The position numbers were made by a program, and so were the translations under genes. A stretch of DNA of 5,158 nt, taken from assembly GCA_013205155.1 (NCBI GenBank), contig JABMMT010000261.1, forward strand, positions 1 through 5,158, read 5' to 3'. Under the pieces are notes generated by a model that was given only the letters and a program-made list of their open reading frames with translations, did no database searches and had not been told where the DNA came from. Positions 1-5,158 of the stretch are shown here, piece by piece. Numbering within the stretch: the stretch's first letter is position 1; each line of letters begins with the position of its first letter. Source of the DNA: Betaproteobacteria bacterium. GTDB lineage: Bacteria; Pseudomonadota; Gammaproteobacteria; Burkholderiales; Burkholderiaceae.

Positions 1-21
1 ATCTTTAACTACTCTAGAACG

Positions 22-55
22 AAATAAAAGCCCCGAACCAGCGGGGCTTTTATTT
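22..55. terminator. Bidirectional intrinsic terminator downstream of the phasin gene
   Basis: The arm AAATAAAAGCCCCG (22-35) pairs perfectly over 14 bp with 42-55, leaving a six-base loop AACCAG. The GC-rich core (GCCCCG/CGGGGC) is flanked by an A-rich tract on one side and a T-rich tract on the other, so either strand yields a GC hairpin followed by TTTTATTT. On the minus strand it lies 17 bases past the phasin stop codon. The symmetry suggests that it also ends a converging plus-strand gene to the left of the window, but that gene is not visible here. Confidence 0.93.
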
Positions 56-71
56 GATACGACAGTACTAT

Positions 72-626
72 TTATTTCTTCTTGGCGACTTTGTTCTTAG
101 GCTGTGCTGATTTCACCACAGTATCCGTAGCGCTAGATAAATTACTTTGTGCAACTTCTACTGCATGTCTCACTGCCTTTTGACTGGTTTCATAAACATT
201 ACCAGCAGAAGCGATAGCATGCTTCATCGCTTGAACAGCAGCATCAGATCCCGCAGGAGCATCCTTGGTCCAATCTACAACCAAGGCATTCATTTTCTTT
301 TGGCCATCTTGAAATTCTTTTTCGGCAGATTGCGTAAAACTTGCTTGTGTTTCATGCGCTAATTCATACAAATGACGGCTATAAGCCATAATTTTTTCTG
401 CCATGGGCTTAACTGCTTCTGCTTGATGGGCGAGGAGTTGCTGAATATCTTTCACCTCTAAAGCCTTCTTGGCGCTATTCATGCTAACGCTCAGACTTTG
501 CTTCGCAATCTGTATATTCAGTTCAACTAATTTCTCAATACTTTGAAGTGCTTGATTTGTGAGGCCGCTCAAGGTTTCTAAATTCGCTTTCTGTGCAGCT
601 GCGATTTGTTCTGGCGTTAAATTCAT
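72..626 (-). CDS. phaP: Phasin family protein (PHA granule-associated)
   Basis: This 184-residue protein is a phasin of the Phasin_2 type, a small amphipathic protein that coats polyhydroxyalkanoate (PHA) granules in the cytoplasm and controls their size and number. It starts MNLTPEQIAAAQKAN, is almost entirely helix-forming, and has no cysteine. The stretch at residues 123-161 (APAGSDAAVQAMKHAI..., then VYETSQKAVRHAVEVAQSN) closely follows the conserved C-terminal half of Burkholderiales phasins. The tail is strongly basic (KNKVAKKK), as in many members of the family. The start is supported by AAAAGGGG (632-639), five bases before the ATG. The gene stands alone: a strong terminator follows it and the neighbouring gene diverges. 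No PHA synthase or depolymerase is in the window, so a role in PHA storage rests on family membership. Genomes often have several phasin paralogues, and the symbol does not specify which one this is. Confidence 0.93.
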   Translation of the reverse strand: MNLTPEQIAAAQKANLETLSGLTNQALQSIEKLVELNIQIAKQSLSVSMNSAKKALEVKDIQQLLAHQAEAVKPMAEKIMAYSRHLYELAHETQASFTQSAEKEFQDGQKKMNALVVDWTKDAPAGSDAAVQAMKHAIASAGNVYETSQKAVRHAVEVAQSNLSSATDTVVKSAQPKNKVAKKK

Positions 627-631
627 GTCAA

Positions 632-639
632 CCCCTTTT
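632..639 (-). promoter_or_regulatory. Ribosome binding site of the phasin gene
   Basis: On the minus strand AAAAGGGG ends five bases before the ATG at 626-624. It is one of only two clear Shine-Dalgarno matches among the five starts visible in the window, consistent with a highly expressed granule protein. Confidence 0.75.
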
Positions 640-661
640 GATTGGACTTCTCATTTCTTTG

Positions 662-684
662 TACTCTGACTATGTCAGTAAGTA
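662..684. repeat. Inverted repeat in the presumed phasin mRNA leader
   Basis: TACTCTGAC (662-670) pairs with GTCAG (674-678) and, after a two-base bulge (679-680), with AGTA (681-684), around a three-base loop TAT. That gives nine pairs in total. The core CTGAC-TAT-GTCAG is perfect. It lies 36-58 bases upstream of the phasin ATG, so it is either a hairpin in the 5' leader or a protein-binding palindrome. The pairing is seen directly; any function is inferred. Confidence 0.4.
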
Positions 685-699
685 AATCAGTCACCGCCA

Positions 700-730
700 A
701 TTGTAAAACAATGATATTGCGATGCAGCAA
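700..730 (-). promoter_or_regulatory. Candidate phasin promoter with overlapping PhaR-like operator
   Basis: On the minus strand a -10-like TACAAT (700-705) lies downstream of TTGCTG (725-730), with a rather long 19-base spacer. The -35 region overlaps TTGCGATGCAG (717-727 on the plus strand), whose core TGC-GAT-GCA is a palindrome. The alphaproteobacterial PhaR repressor is known to bind CTGC-N3/4-GCAG, and this site differs at one base. A second palindrome, ATTGT-AAA-ACAAT (700-712), covers the -10. A PhaR-repressed phasin promoter would fit known biology, but the -35 is weak and the start point is unproven. Confidence 0.35.
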
Positions 731-794
731 AATATGAGCCCTCAGAAGGATGCAACTCTTTAAACAGTGCAAAACTTAAATAAGCCTAAAATTG

Positions 795-821
795 ATGATT
801 AGATGAAAAAATCTCAATCAT
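795..821. repeat. Inverted repeat just upstream of the EamA transporter gene
   Basis: ATGATTAGAT (795-804) pairs with ATCT (811-814) and AATCAT (816-821), giving ten base pairs with one bulged C (815) and a loop GAAAAA. It ends 15 bases before the ATG at 837. It could be an operator palindrome or a hairpin in the mRNA leader. It is AT-rich and has no following T-tract, so it is not an intrinsic terminator for the plus strand. Confidence 0.4.
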
Positions 822-836
822 TTCAGTAAGTTATCC

Positions 837-1724
837 ATGAAGCTTGGTTTAGAACTTGCTATCGCCACTATATTTGTCATCATTTGGAGCACTGGCTTTG
901 TTATTGCAAGGCTTGCAATGCCTTATGTAGAGCCAGCAACCTTCTTATTTTGGCGTTGCATGGGTGTTCTCGCAGCCATGGGGGCACTCAGCCTGTTCTG
1001 GCGTATTACGTGGCCAAGTTGGTCGCAAATCAAGCATATTGCGGTTGCTGGCACATTACTGCAGTTTGGCTACTTATTAGGCGTTTACTTTGCTATTCAT
1101 TTAGGTATGGGAGCAGGTTTAGCAGCCATTATTGTTGGTCTGCAACCCATTTTGACTGCTTGGTTTGCTGCATGGATATCAGAACAAGTTTTGCCACGTC
1201 AGTGGATTGGTTTAGGCTTTGGCTTTGTAGGGGTTGCTTTAGTGGTGCTAGAAAAAATTACTTTCGTCCACATTCCATTTGTGAGCTATGTGTTGGCTTT
1301 TATCGCATTACTCTCGATTACTTTTGGAACTCTATATCAAAAAAAGTATTGTCCTGTATTTGATCTGCGGGCAGGCTCCTCAATTCAGTTTGGTGTTTCA
1401 GCAGTTCTTTGCTTCATTTTCATGTATTTATTTGAGACAGGTGTAATGGTTTGGAACACATCAGTGATTGGTGCCTTGTTATGGGCAATATTCCCTTTAT
1501 CCATTGGCTCAATTAGCTTACTATTTATGATGATACGTAAGGGGGCTGCCACCAAGGTAACCAGCTTTCTCTATTTGGTTCCACCAACAACGGCAATCAT
1601 GGCATGGATGCTATTTGATGAACCTTTTACAGCATTAATGGCTATTGGATTAGGTTTGACAATGACAGGTGTCGTTTTAGTCAATATGGGACAGAAAAAT
1701 GCTATTGCGACAATTGCAGAGTAG
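837..1724 (+). CDS. EamA/DMT-family inner-membrane transporter, substrate unknown
   Basis: This 295-residue protein belongs to the drug/metabolite transporter superfamily and has two tandem EamA domains, the usual length and layout for the family. About ten hydrophobic helices can be read, roughly at residues 5-24, 34-54, 66-86, 92-113, 122-138, 147-168, 181-199, 208-232, 241-260 and 266-284. Typical signatures are WSTGFVIARLAMPYVEP near the start, GLQPILTAWFAAW at the end of repeat one (101-113), and YLVPPTTAIMAWMLFDEP (246-263) at the matching place in repeat two. Relatives export amino acids, metabolites or drugs, or import small solutes; the sequence does not say which. The start directly precedes the first helix, so no later start is likely, but the region before it (CAGTAAGTTATCC) has only a poor Shine-Dalgarno sequence. 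The gene diverges from the phasin gene and is followed, 98 bases on, by a peptidase gene with an apparent promoter of its own. Confidence 0.92.
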   Translation: MKLGLELAIATIFVIIWSTGFVIARLAMPYVEPATFLFWRCMGVLAAMGALSLFWRITWPSWSQIKHIAVAGTLLQFGYLLGVYFAIHLGMGAGLAAIIVGLQPILTAWFAAWISEQVLPRQWIGLGFGFVGVALVVLEKITFVHIPFVSYVLAFIALLSITFGTLYQKKYCPVFDLRAGSSIQFGVSAVLCFIFMYLFETGVMVWNTSVIGALLWAIFPLSIGSISLLFMMIRKGAATKVTSFLYLVPPTTAIMAWMLFDEPFTALMAIGLGLTMTGVVLVNMGQKNAIATIAE

Positions 1725-1769
1725 GCATAGGTCTAATGTCCAAGATAGGACGAATAAATCGTACTCTTT

Positions 1770-1798
1770 TTTAAAAATTAATTATCATTCCATATATT
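1770..1798 (+). promoter_or_regulatory. Candidate sigma70-type promoter of the pbpG-like gene
   Basis: TTTAAA (1770-1775; four of six to TTGACA) and TATATT (1793-1798; five of six to TATAAT) are separated by 17 bases. Transcription would begin near 1805, giving a leader of about 18 bases that still contains the ribosome binding site. The stretch is very AT-rich, so chance matches are possible. Confidence 0.4.
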
Positions 1799-1810
1799 GA
1801 AATTTTTCAA
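1797..1810. repeat. Perfect palindrome at the presumed pbpG start site
   Basis: TTGAAA (1797-1802), two T bases, then TTTCAA (1805-1810) form a perfect inverted repeat. It overlaps the last two bases of the candidate -10 and the expected start of transcription, and touches the ribosome binding site. A two-base gap suits a dimeric DNA-binding protein better than an RNA hairpin, although five pairs around a four-base loop are possible. Confidence 0.35.
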
Positions 1811-1813
1811 AGG
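1809..1813 (+). promoter_or_regulatory. Ribosome binding site of the pbpG-like gene
   Basis: AAAGG lies nine bases before the ATG at 1823. It supports this start over the in-frame GTG two codons later, and the resulting N-terminus is a complete signal peptide. Confidence 0.6.
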
Positions 1814-1822
1814 TATTCCGGG

Positions 1823-2827
1823 ATGCATGTGAACCGACTTTTGCCCTTTGTGTTGGCAGTCATATTTACTTTTGGCCTCCCAGTACATTCTTCTGCATTT
1901 GCTGCTAGCAAAGATAAAGAAAAGCAGAGCAAAAGAACTAAAGTCGTTATTAAATCGAACAAAAACCCCAAATCAGTTCGCGTTACCGTTACTCGTTCAA
2001 ATGAGCCTGCTGCTCCTGCAAGGCCATCACTTGCCTCAGCATTGGGGATGCGCGGTCAACATGATGAACTCAATCTGAAGTCAAGCGTTGCGATGGTTGT
2101 AAACCAAGATACCAAAGAGGTTTACTTTGAAAAGAATTCTTCTGTTAGCTTGCCGATTGCCTCGATTACTAAGCTGATGACGGCGATGGTTGTTTTAGAT
2201 TCTAAATTGCCTTTAGATGAGTCATTGGTCATTAATGCGGATGATGTCAATAGTTATCGCAGCTCTCGCCTTGCTGGTGGTACTGTCTTAACACGCGAAG
2301 AGGCGCTGCTGCTATCTTTAATGTCCTCTGAAAACCGTGCTGCATATACCTTAGGACGTAACTATCCTGGTGGAATGAAGGCTTTTATTAACGCCATGAA
2401 CCGTAAAGCAAGTGAATTGGGAATGGATCATTCACGATTTACAGATCCAACAGGCCTCATGAGTGAAAACGTCGCCTCAGCCGAAGATCTCACTCGCCTA
2501 CTGAATGCAGCGTATCAATACAAAATGATTCGAGAGTTCTCTACCTGGCCAGATCTCACCATGATGATCGCAAAGCGACCACAAAAATTCTTGAATACCA
2601 ATCGTTTGGTACGAGCAGGGGATATGAATATTGGCTTACAAAAGACGGGTTTTATCAATGCTGCCGGTAAATGTCTTGTAATGCAGGCAAGAGTGAATAA
2701 CACTCCATTGCTATTGGTGTTCTTGGACTCTGTTGGTACGCAATCTCGATTTGCTGATGCAGTGCGGGTGCGTGATTGGTATGAGCGTATGCCTGAAGGA
2801 ACACAAGCTATCCGTCGCTTAATGTAA
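1823..2827 (+). CDS. pbpG: Periplasmic D-alanyl-D-alanine endopeptidase (PBP7 type, peptidase S11)
   Basis: This 334-residue penicillin-binding serine peptidase is of family S11. Such enzymes cut D-Ala-linked peptide bonds in peptidoglycan in the periplasm. All three active-site motifs are present: S114-I-T-K117 (nucleophile Ser114 and Lys117), S169-E-N171, and K274-T-G276. Residues 1-27 form a signal peptide (basic MHVNR, hydrophobic LLPFVLAVIFTFGLP, likely cleavage AFA|AS). A basic linker follows (about residues 30-58, 11 Lys or Arg in 29) before the catalytic domain at about 85-320. The protein ends soon after RVRDWYERM and lacks the C-terminal beta domain of PBP5/DacA. This favours the PBP7 endopeptidase class (cross-link cleavage) over D,D-carboxypeptidase, although activity cannot be told from motifs alone. 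The nearest gene downstream converges, with 14 bases between stop codons. Confidence 0.9.
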   Translation: MHVNRLLPFVLAVIFTFGLPVHSSAFAASKDKEKQSKRTKVVIKSNKNPKSVRVTVTRSNEPAAPARPSLASALGMRGQHDELNLKSSVAMVVNQDTKEVYFEKNSSVSLPIASITKLMTAMVVLDSKLPLDESLVINADDVNSYRSSRLAGGTVLTREEALLLSLMSSENRAAYTLGRNYPGGMKAFINAMNRKASELGMDHSRFTDPTGLMSENVASAEDLTRLLNAAYQYKMIREFSTWPDLTMMIAKRPQKFLNTNRLVRAGDMNIGLQKTGFINAAGKCLVMQARVNNTPLLLVFLDSVGTQSRFADAVRVRDWYERMPEGTQAIRRLM

Positions 2828-2841
2828 GGCTATGCAGTTCA

Positions 2842-3675
2842 TTAACCAGCCTGAGTGCTGGTAATCGATTCGTTAGTTTTGGGTTTATAGCCCATCCCCT
2901 TGGAGATTTGGAGCGCGGTTTCTTGTAGGGCCTTTAACCAATCTGCCTGCATACGGTCCGTTGGAGAGCTTAATGAAAGGCCGGCAACTAATTTTCCACT
3001 GTCATCTAAGATGGCTGCAGCAAAACAGCTAACGCCAAGCTCTAATTCTTCATCATCGCGGGAGTTACCTACTTTTCTGACTTGATTTAGCTCTGCCTCG
3101 AGCTTATGCAAGTCTGTGATGCTATTTTTGGTATGTCCTGATAAGCCGGTACGGGTGACATAGGCTCGCACTTGATTTGTATCATCGCTCGCTAAAAAAA
3201 GCTTGCCTACTGAAGTGAGATGTAAGGGCGCTCGACCGCCAATAGCCCGCACCACCTGCATACCTGAGCGTTCGCTATAAGCACGATCAATATAAACAAT
3301 TTCATCCCCTTGACGTACCGATAAATTAACCGTTTCTCCAGTTAATTTATGTAGCGTCCGCATCGGTACCTGGGCTGCTTCCCGAACAGATAAACGCGCC
3401 TTGACAAGGTTACCTAACTCTAGGAGCTTGAGGCCAAGTCGATAGGTACCGCCATCACCTCGCTCAACTAATCGGCAGGCCACCATATCGTTGAGGATGC
3501 GATGGGCTGTGGAGGGGTGTAGGCCAGTTTGGCCTGCCATCAGCTTGAGACTGCTTGACTCTTCTTGTTCAGCGAGCGCATCGAGTAAATTCATCATGCG
3601 CTCAACTACCTGAATAGCTGTTTTACCAACTTCACCAGTATTTTTTGGGGGTTTTACGATCTTGCTCGGGCTCAT
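2842..3675 (-). CDS. IclR-family transcriptional regulator, target unknown
   Basis: This 277-residue protein is a two-domain IclR-type regulator. Residues about 21-85 form the winged helix-turn-helix (AIQVVERMMNLLDAL, recognition helix near PSTAHRILNDMV at 54-65, wing DGGTYRLGLKLLELG). Residues about 90-262 form the effector-binding domain, with the typical LHLTSVGKLFLA (151-162) and GVSCFAAAILDDSGKLVAG (214-232) segments. Members are activators or repressors, often of aromatic or carboxylic acid catabolism, and commonly act on an adjacent gene. Here the adjacent genes are a peptidase and pyrD, neither a classical target, so the regulon may be elsewhere. The start is bounded: an in-frame TAG lies one codon before the ATG, and later Met codons fall inside the DNA-binding domain. 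There is no Shine-Dalgarno sequence. It follows pyrD by 93 bases on the same strand and could be partly read through from it, as I see no good terminator in the gap. Confidence 0.92.
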   Translation of the reverse strand: MSPSKIVKPPKNTGEVGKTAIQVVERMMNLLDALAEQEESSSLKLMAGQTGLHPSTAHRILNDMVACRLVERGDGGTYRLGLKLLELGNLVKARLSVREAAQVPMRTLHKLTGETVNLSVRQGDEIVYIDRAYSERSGMQVVRAIGGRAPLHLTSVGKLFLASDDTNQVRAYVTRTGLSGHTKNSITDLHKLEAELNQVRKVGNSRDDEELELGVSCFAAAILDDSGKLVAGLSLSSPTDRMQADWLKALQETALQISKGMGYKPKTNESITSTQAG

Positions 3676-3681
3676 AAGCTA

Positions 3682-3687
3682 ATTGTA
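3682..3687 (-). promoter_or_regulatory. Candidate -10 element for a leaderless iclR transcript
   Basis: On the minus strand TACAAT (five of six to TATAAT) lies six bases before the iclR ATG, so transcription would begin at or next to the start codon. This would explain the lack of a ribosome binding site. No convincing -35 is seen about 17 bases further upstream, so this is a tentative call. Confidence 0.25.
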
Positions 3688-3768
3688 GCGACTTCATAGT
3701 AGATTGCATATTATGAAATGGGATTCTACAAAAATCTTCGATCCACCCACAAAAAGTGCCTTAGAGCC

Positions 3769-4800
3769 CTAGCGACGAAGGGCCTGAGCACACTCGCTAA
3801 CCAGCGCTGGGCCTTTATAAATGAGGCCGCTATAGAGTTGAACCAAACTTGCCCCTGCCATGACTTTTTCACGGGAATCGGCTCCAGAAAGGATTCCGCC
3901 AACTCCGATGATGGGGAGTGCATCACCCAGTCTTGCCTTCAATATCTTAATGATCTTGCTAGAGGCTGCACCAAGTGGGGCGCCTGAGAGGCCGCCTGCC
4001 TCGTTACTGTGTTCCATGCCTTGTACTGTTTCGCGTGAGATGGTGGTATTGGTTGCAATGACAGCATCTATCCCGAACTCCAATAAAAGATCAGCGATGA
4101 GATGAAGATCTTCTTGATCTAAATCGGGAGCAATTTTGAGGAAGAGCGGTTTATAAACACCATATTGATCGCTTAATTTTTTACGTTCTTCGCTCAGGTC
4201 ATGCAGTAAAGAGCGTAACATTTCTTCGCTTTGTAAGGAGCGAAGATGTTGAGTATTCGGGGAGGAGATGTTGACGGTGATGTAAGCAGCAATCTCATAG
4301 ACAGCAGCCATCGCAAAAATATAATCTTGTGACGCTTGATCAATCGGAGTACTCGCATTCTTACCGATGTTAAGACCTATTACACCACCATTTTGCCAAT
4401 ATTGGGACTTGCGTACCCGAGCAACGCAGGCATCTACACCATCATTATTAAATCCCATACGATTGATCAGACCCTGTGCTTGGGGTAGGCGAAACATACG
4501 AGGCTTTGGATTGCCAGCTTGAGCACGCGGGGTAACAGTACCTATCTCCAGAAAACCAAAACCTAAGGCGGCCAAGGAATCAATATGCTTTCCATCTTTA
4601 TCAAGCCCAGCAGCCAGCCCAACAGGATTAGGAAATTGAATTCCACAGAGTGTATGAGGATCTGCAATCGGTTTGGTGACAATGTATTGCAGCATCCCCC
4701 AGCGCTGAGCCCGATCTAGATTGCTGAGTGTAAGGTTATGGGCTTGTTCAGGATCTAGATAAAAGAGCCAAGGACGCAAAAGGGGATAAGGATCAATCAT
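3769..4800 (-). CDS. pyrD: Dihydroorotate dehydrogenase (quinone), class 2
   Basis: This 343-residue FMN enzyme oxidises (S)-dihydroorotate to orotate and passes electrons to the quinone pool. It is the fourth step of de novo pyrimidine synthesis, at the inner face of the cytoplasmic membrane. The N-terminal extension (residues 1-40, YPLLRPWLFYLDPEQAHNLTL) is the membrane- and quinone-contacting part that defines class 2. The barrel shows AAGLDKDG (63-70, Lys68), EIGTVTP (85-91), NRMGFN (113-118), NIGKN (144-148), NISSPNT (177-183), LKIAPDL (221-227), ATNTT (249-253), GVGGI (299-303) and LVQLYSGLIYKGP (319-331). By alignment to the E. coli motif, Ser180 is the expected catalytic base, which distinguishes it from the cysteine of class 1. 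Length is normal and no key residue is missing. The ATG is nine bases after the bpt stop with no Shine-Dalgarno sequence between, so translation is probably coupled to bpt. Confidence 0.98.
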   Translation of the reverse strand: MIDPYPLLRPWLFYLDPEQAHNLTLSNLDRAQRWGMLQYIVTKPIADPHTLCGIQFPNPVGLAAGLDKDGKHIDSLAALGFGFLEIGTVTPRAQAGNPKPRMFRLPQAQGLINRMGFNNDGVDACVARVRKSQYWQNGGVIGLNIGKNASTPIDQASQDYIFAMAAVYEIAAYITVNISSPNTQHLRSLQSEEMLRSLLHDLSEERKKLSDQYGVYKPLFLKIAPDLDQEDLHLIADLLLEFGIDAVIATNTTISRETVQGMEHSNEAGGLSGAPLGAASSKIIKILKARLGDALPIIGVGGILSGADSREKVMAGASLVQLYSGLIYKGPALVSECAQALRR

Positions 4801-4809
4801 GGGTGGATA

Positions 4810-5158
4810 TTATGAACCAGGCATTAATTGCCAATGGTCATCAATCAATCCTTCCATGGGTTGATACTTCACTTTATAGGACATTTTTTGGCTATCTTTG
4901 ATGTAATAACCAAGATAGAGATAAGGTAAATTGAGCTCTACACATTGTGCTATTTGCCAAAGAATACAGTAGCTACCATAACTAGTATTGTCTACGGTGG
5001 TGTCAAAGAAGGTGTAAACCGAAGAGATGCCTTGTTCCAAGATATCGATCATGCTTACCATCCTTAGACGTCCAGGATGGGGGTCATGGGGGCCATCTCT
5101 GTATTCTACGATGCGAGAATTGACGCGACTTTGGAGTAGGAACTGCATGTATTGATCC
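4810..5158 (-). CDS. bpt: Aspartate/glutamate leucyltransferase (Bpt), C-terminal half, runs off the window
   Basis: The visible 115 codons are the C-terminal part of a bacterial aminoacyl-tRNA-protein transferase of the ATE family, often annotated ate or arginyltransferase. The bacterial enzyme moves leucine from Leu-tRNA to proteins with N-terminal Asp or Glu, marking them for ClpS/ClpAP. The reading frame is open to the window edge (codons for D-Q-Y precede the internal Met at 5148-5146), so that Met is not the start. Family signatures are present in order: SRVNSRIVEYRDG, RMVSMIDILEQGISSVYTFFD, GSYCILWQIAQC, LPYLYLGYYIKDSQKMSYK and YQPMEGLIDDHW, together covering the ATE C-terminal GNAT-like domain. 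Roughly half the usual length of about 240 residues is visible. The N-terminal domain with its cysteines lies outside. It is probably the upstream gene of a bpt-pyrD operon. Confidence 0.95.
   Translation of the reverse strand, partial: DQYMQFLLQSRVNSRIVEYRDGPHDPHPGRLRMVSMIDILEQGISSVYTFFDTTVDNTSYGSYCILWQIAQCVELNLPYLYLGYYIKDSQKMSYKVKYQPMEGLIDDHWQLMPGS

Noticed and set aside
147..362. Open frame on the plus strand inside the phasin gene
   Set aside because: It is antisense to a well-supported phasin, encodes no recognisable protein, and has no ribosome binding site worth noting.
884..1363. Long plus-strand frame of 159 codons inside the transporter gene
   Set aside because: It overlaps the EamA gene in another frame; its product is rich in Cys, Trp and Arg in the manner of an out-of-frame reading and matches no family I know.
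1738..1772. Possible terminator after the transporter gene
   Set aside because: GTCC/GGAC (1738-1751) and ACGA/TCGT (1750-1762) give only four pairs each, and the T-run at 1767-1772 is not directly attached to a stable stem.
2845..2862. Hairpin ACCAGC/GCTGGT as an intrinsic terminator
   Set aside because: Six pairs with no adjacent T-tract on either strand; it also lies within coding sequence of iclR.
3688..3768. Terminator or clear promoter in the pyrD-iclR gap
   Set aside because: Only three- to four-base complementary pieces and scattered T-runs are present; no convincing -35/-10 pair at proper spacing was found.
3726..3926. Minus-strand frame of 66 codons overlapping the pyrD 3' end
   Set aside because: It is pyrD read in the wrong frame; no domain, and pyrD itself is complete to its normal C-terminus.
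3718..3987. Plus-strand frame of 89 codons across the pyrD 3' end
   Set aside because: It is antisense to conserved pyrD motifs and its product has no recognisable domain.
1..5158. Defence island, mobile element or novel multi-gene system
   Set aside because: All six genes belong to familiar families with intact motifs and typical lengths; there are no transposases, terminal repeats, arrays or shifts in base composition visible by eye.

Overview
The window looks like ordinary chromosomal DNA from a betaproteobacterium of the Burkholderiaceae, with Polynucleobacter (small-genome freshwater bacteria) as the best guess. The grounds are the moderately low GC content by eye, a phasin of the Burkholderiales type (Phasin_2), and a bpt-pyrD gene pair, which is a common arrangement in this group. 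The genus is inferred from protein style and neighbourhood, because no search was possible.

Layout, left to right. Positions 22-55 hold a strong, symmetrical, probably bidirectional terminator. It closes a single phasin gene on the minus strand (72-626). A 210-base divergent intergenic region (627-836) carries several inverted repeats, including a TGC-N3-GCA element resembling binding sites of the PHA regulator PhaR. On the plus strand follow a ten-helix EamA/DMT-family inner-membrane transporter (837-1724) and, after a 98-base gap with its own plausible promoter, a periplasmic serine peptidase of the PbpG/PBP7 type (1823-2827). The peptidase converges, with only 14 bases between stop codons, on an IclR-family regulator on the minus strand (2842-3675). 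Upstream of that regulator on the same strand lie pyrD, encoding class 2 (quinone-linked) dihydroorotate dehydrogenase (3769-4800), and the C-terminal half of bpt, the leucyltransferase of the bacterial N-degron pathway (4810 to beyond the window end).

The genes do not form one pathway. The phasin covers polyhydroxyalkanoate granules, the peptidase trims peptidoglycan cross-links, pyrD makes orotate for pyrimidines, and bpt marks proteins with acidic N-termini for ClpAP. The EamA transporter and the IclR regulator have no identifiable substrate or target. bpt and pyrD are separated by 9 bases and are very probably one transcript; iclR lies 93 bases further downstream and may be read through or have its own start.

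I saw no mobile element, CRISPR array, tRNA or rRNA gene, phage gene, frameshift or pseudogene, and nothing that looks like an undescribed system. The points worth a second look are small regulatory ones: the inverted repeats in the three main intergenic regions, the possible leaderless start of iclR, and the weak or absent Shine-Dalgarno sequences of three genes.
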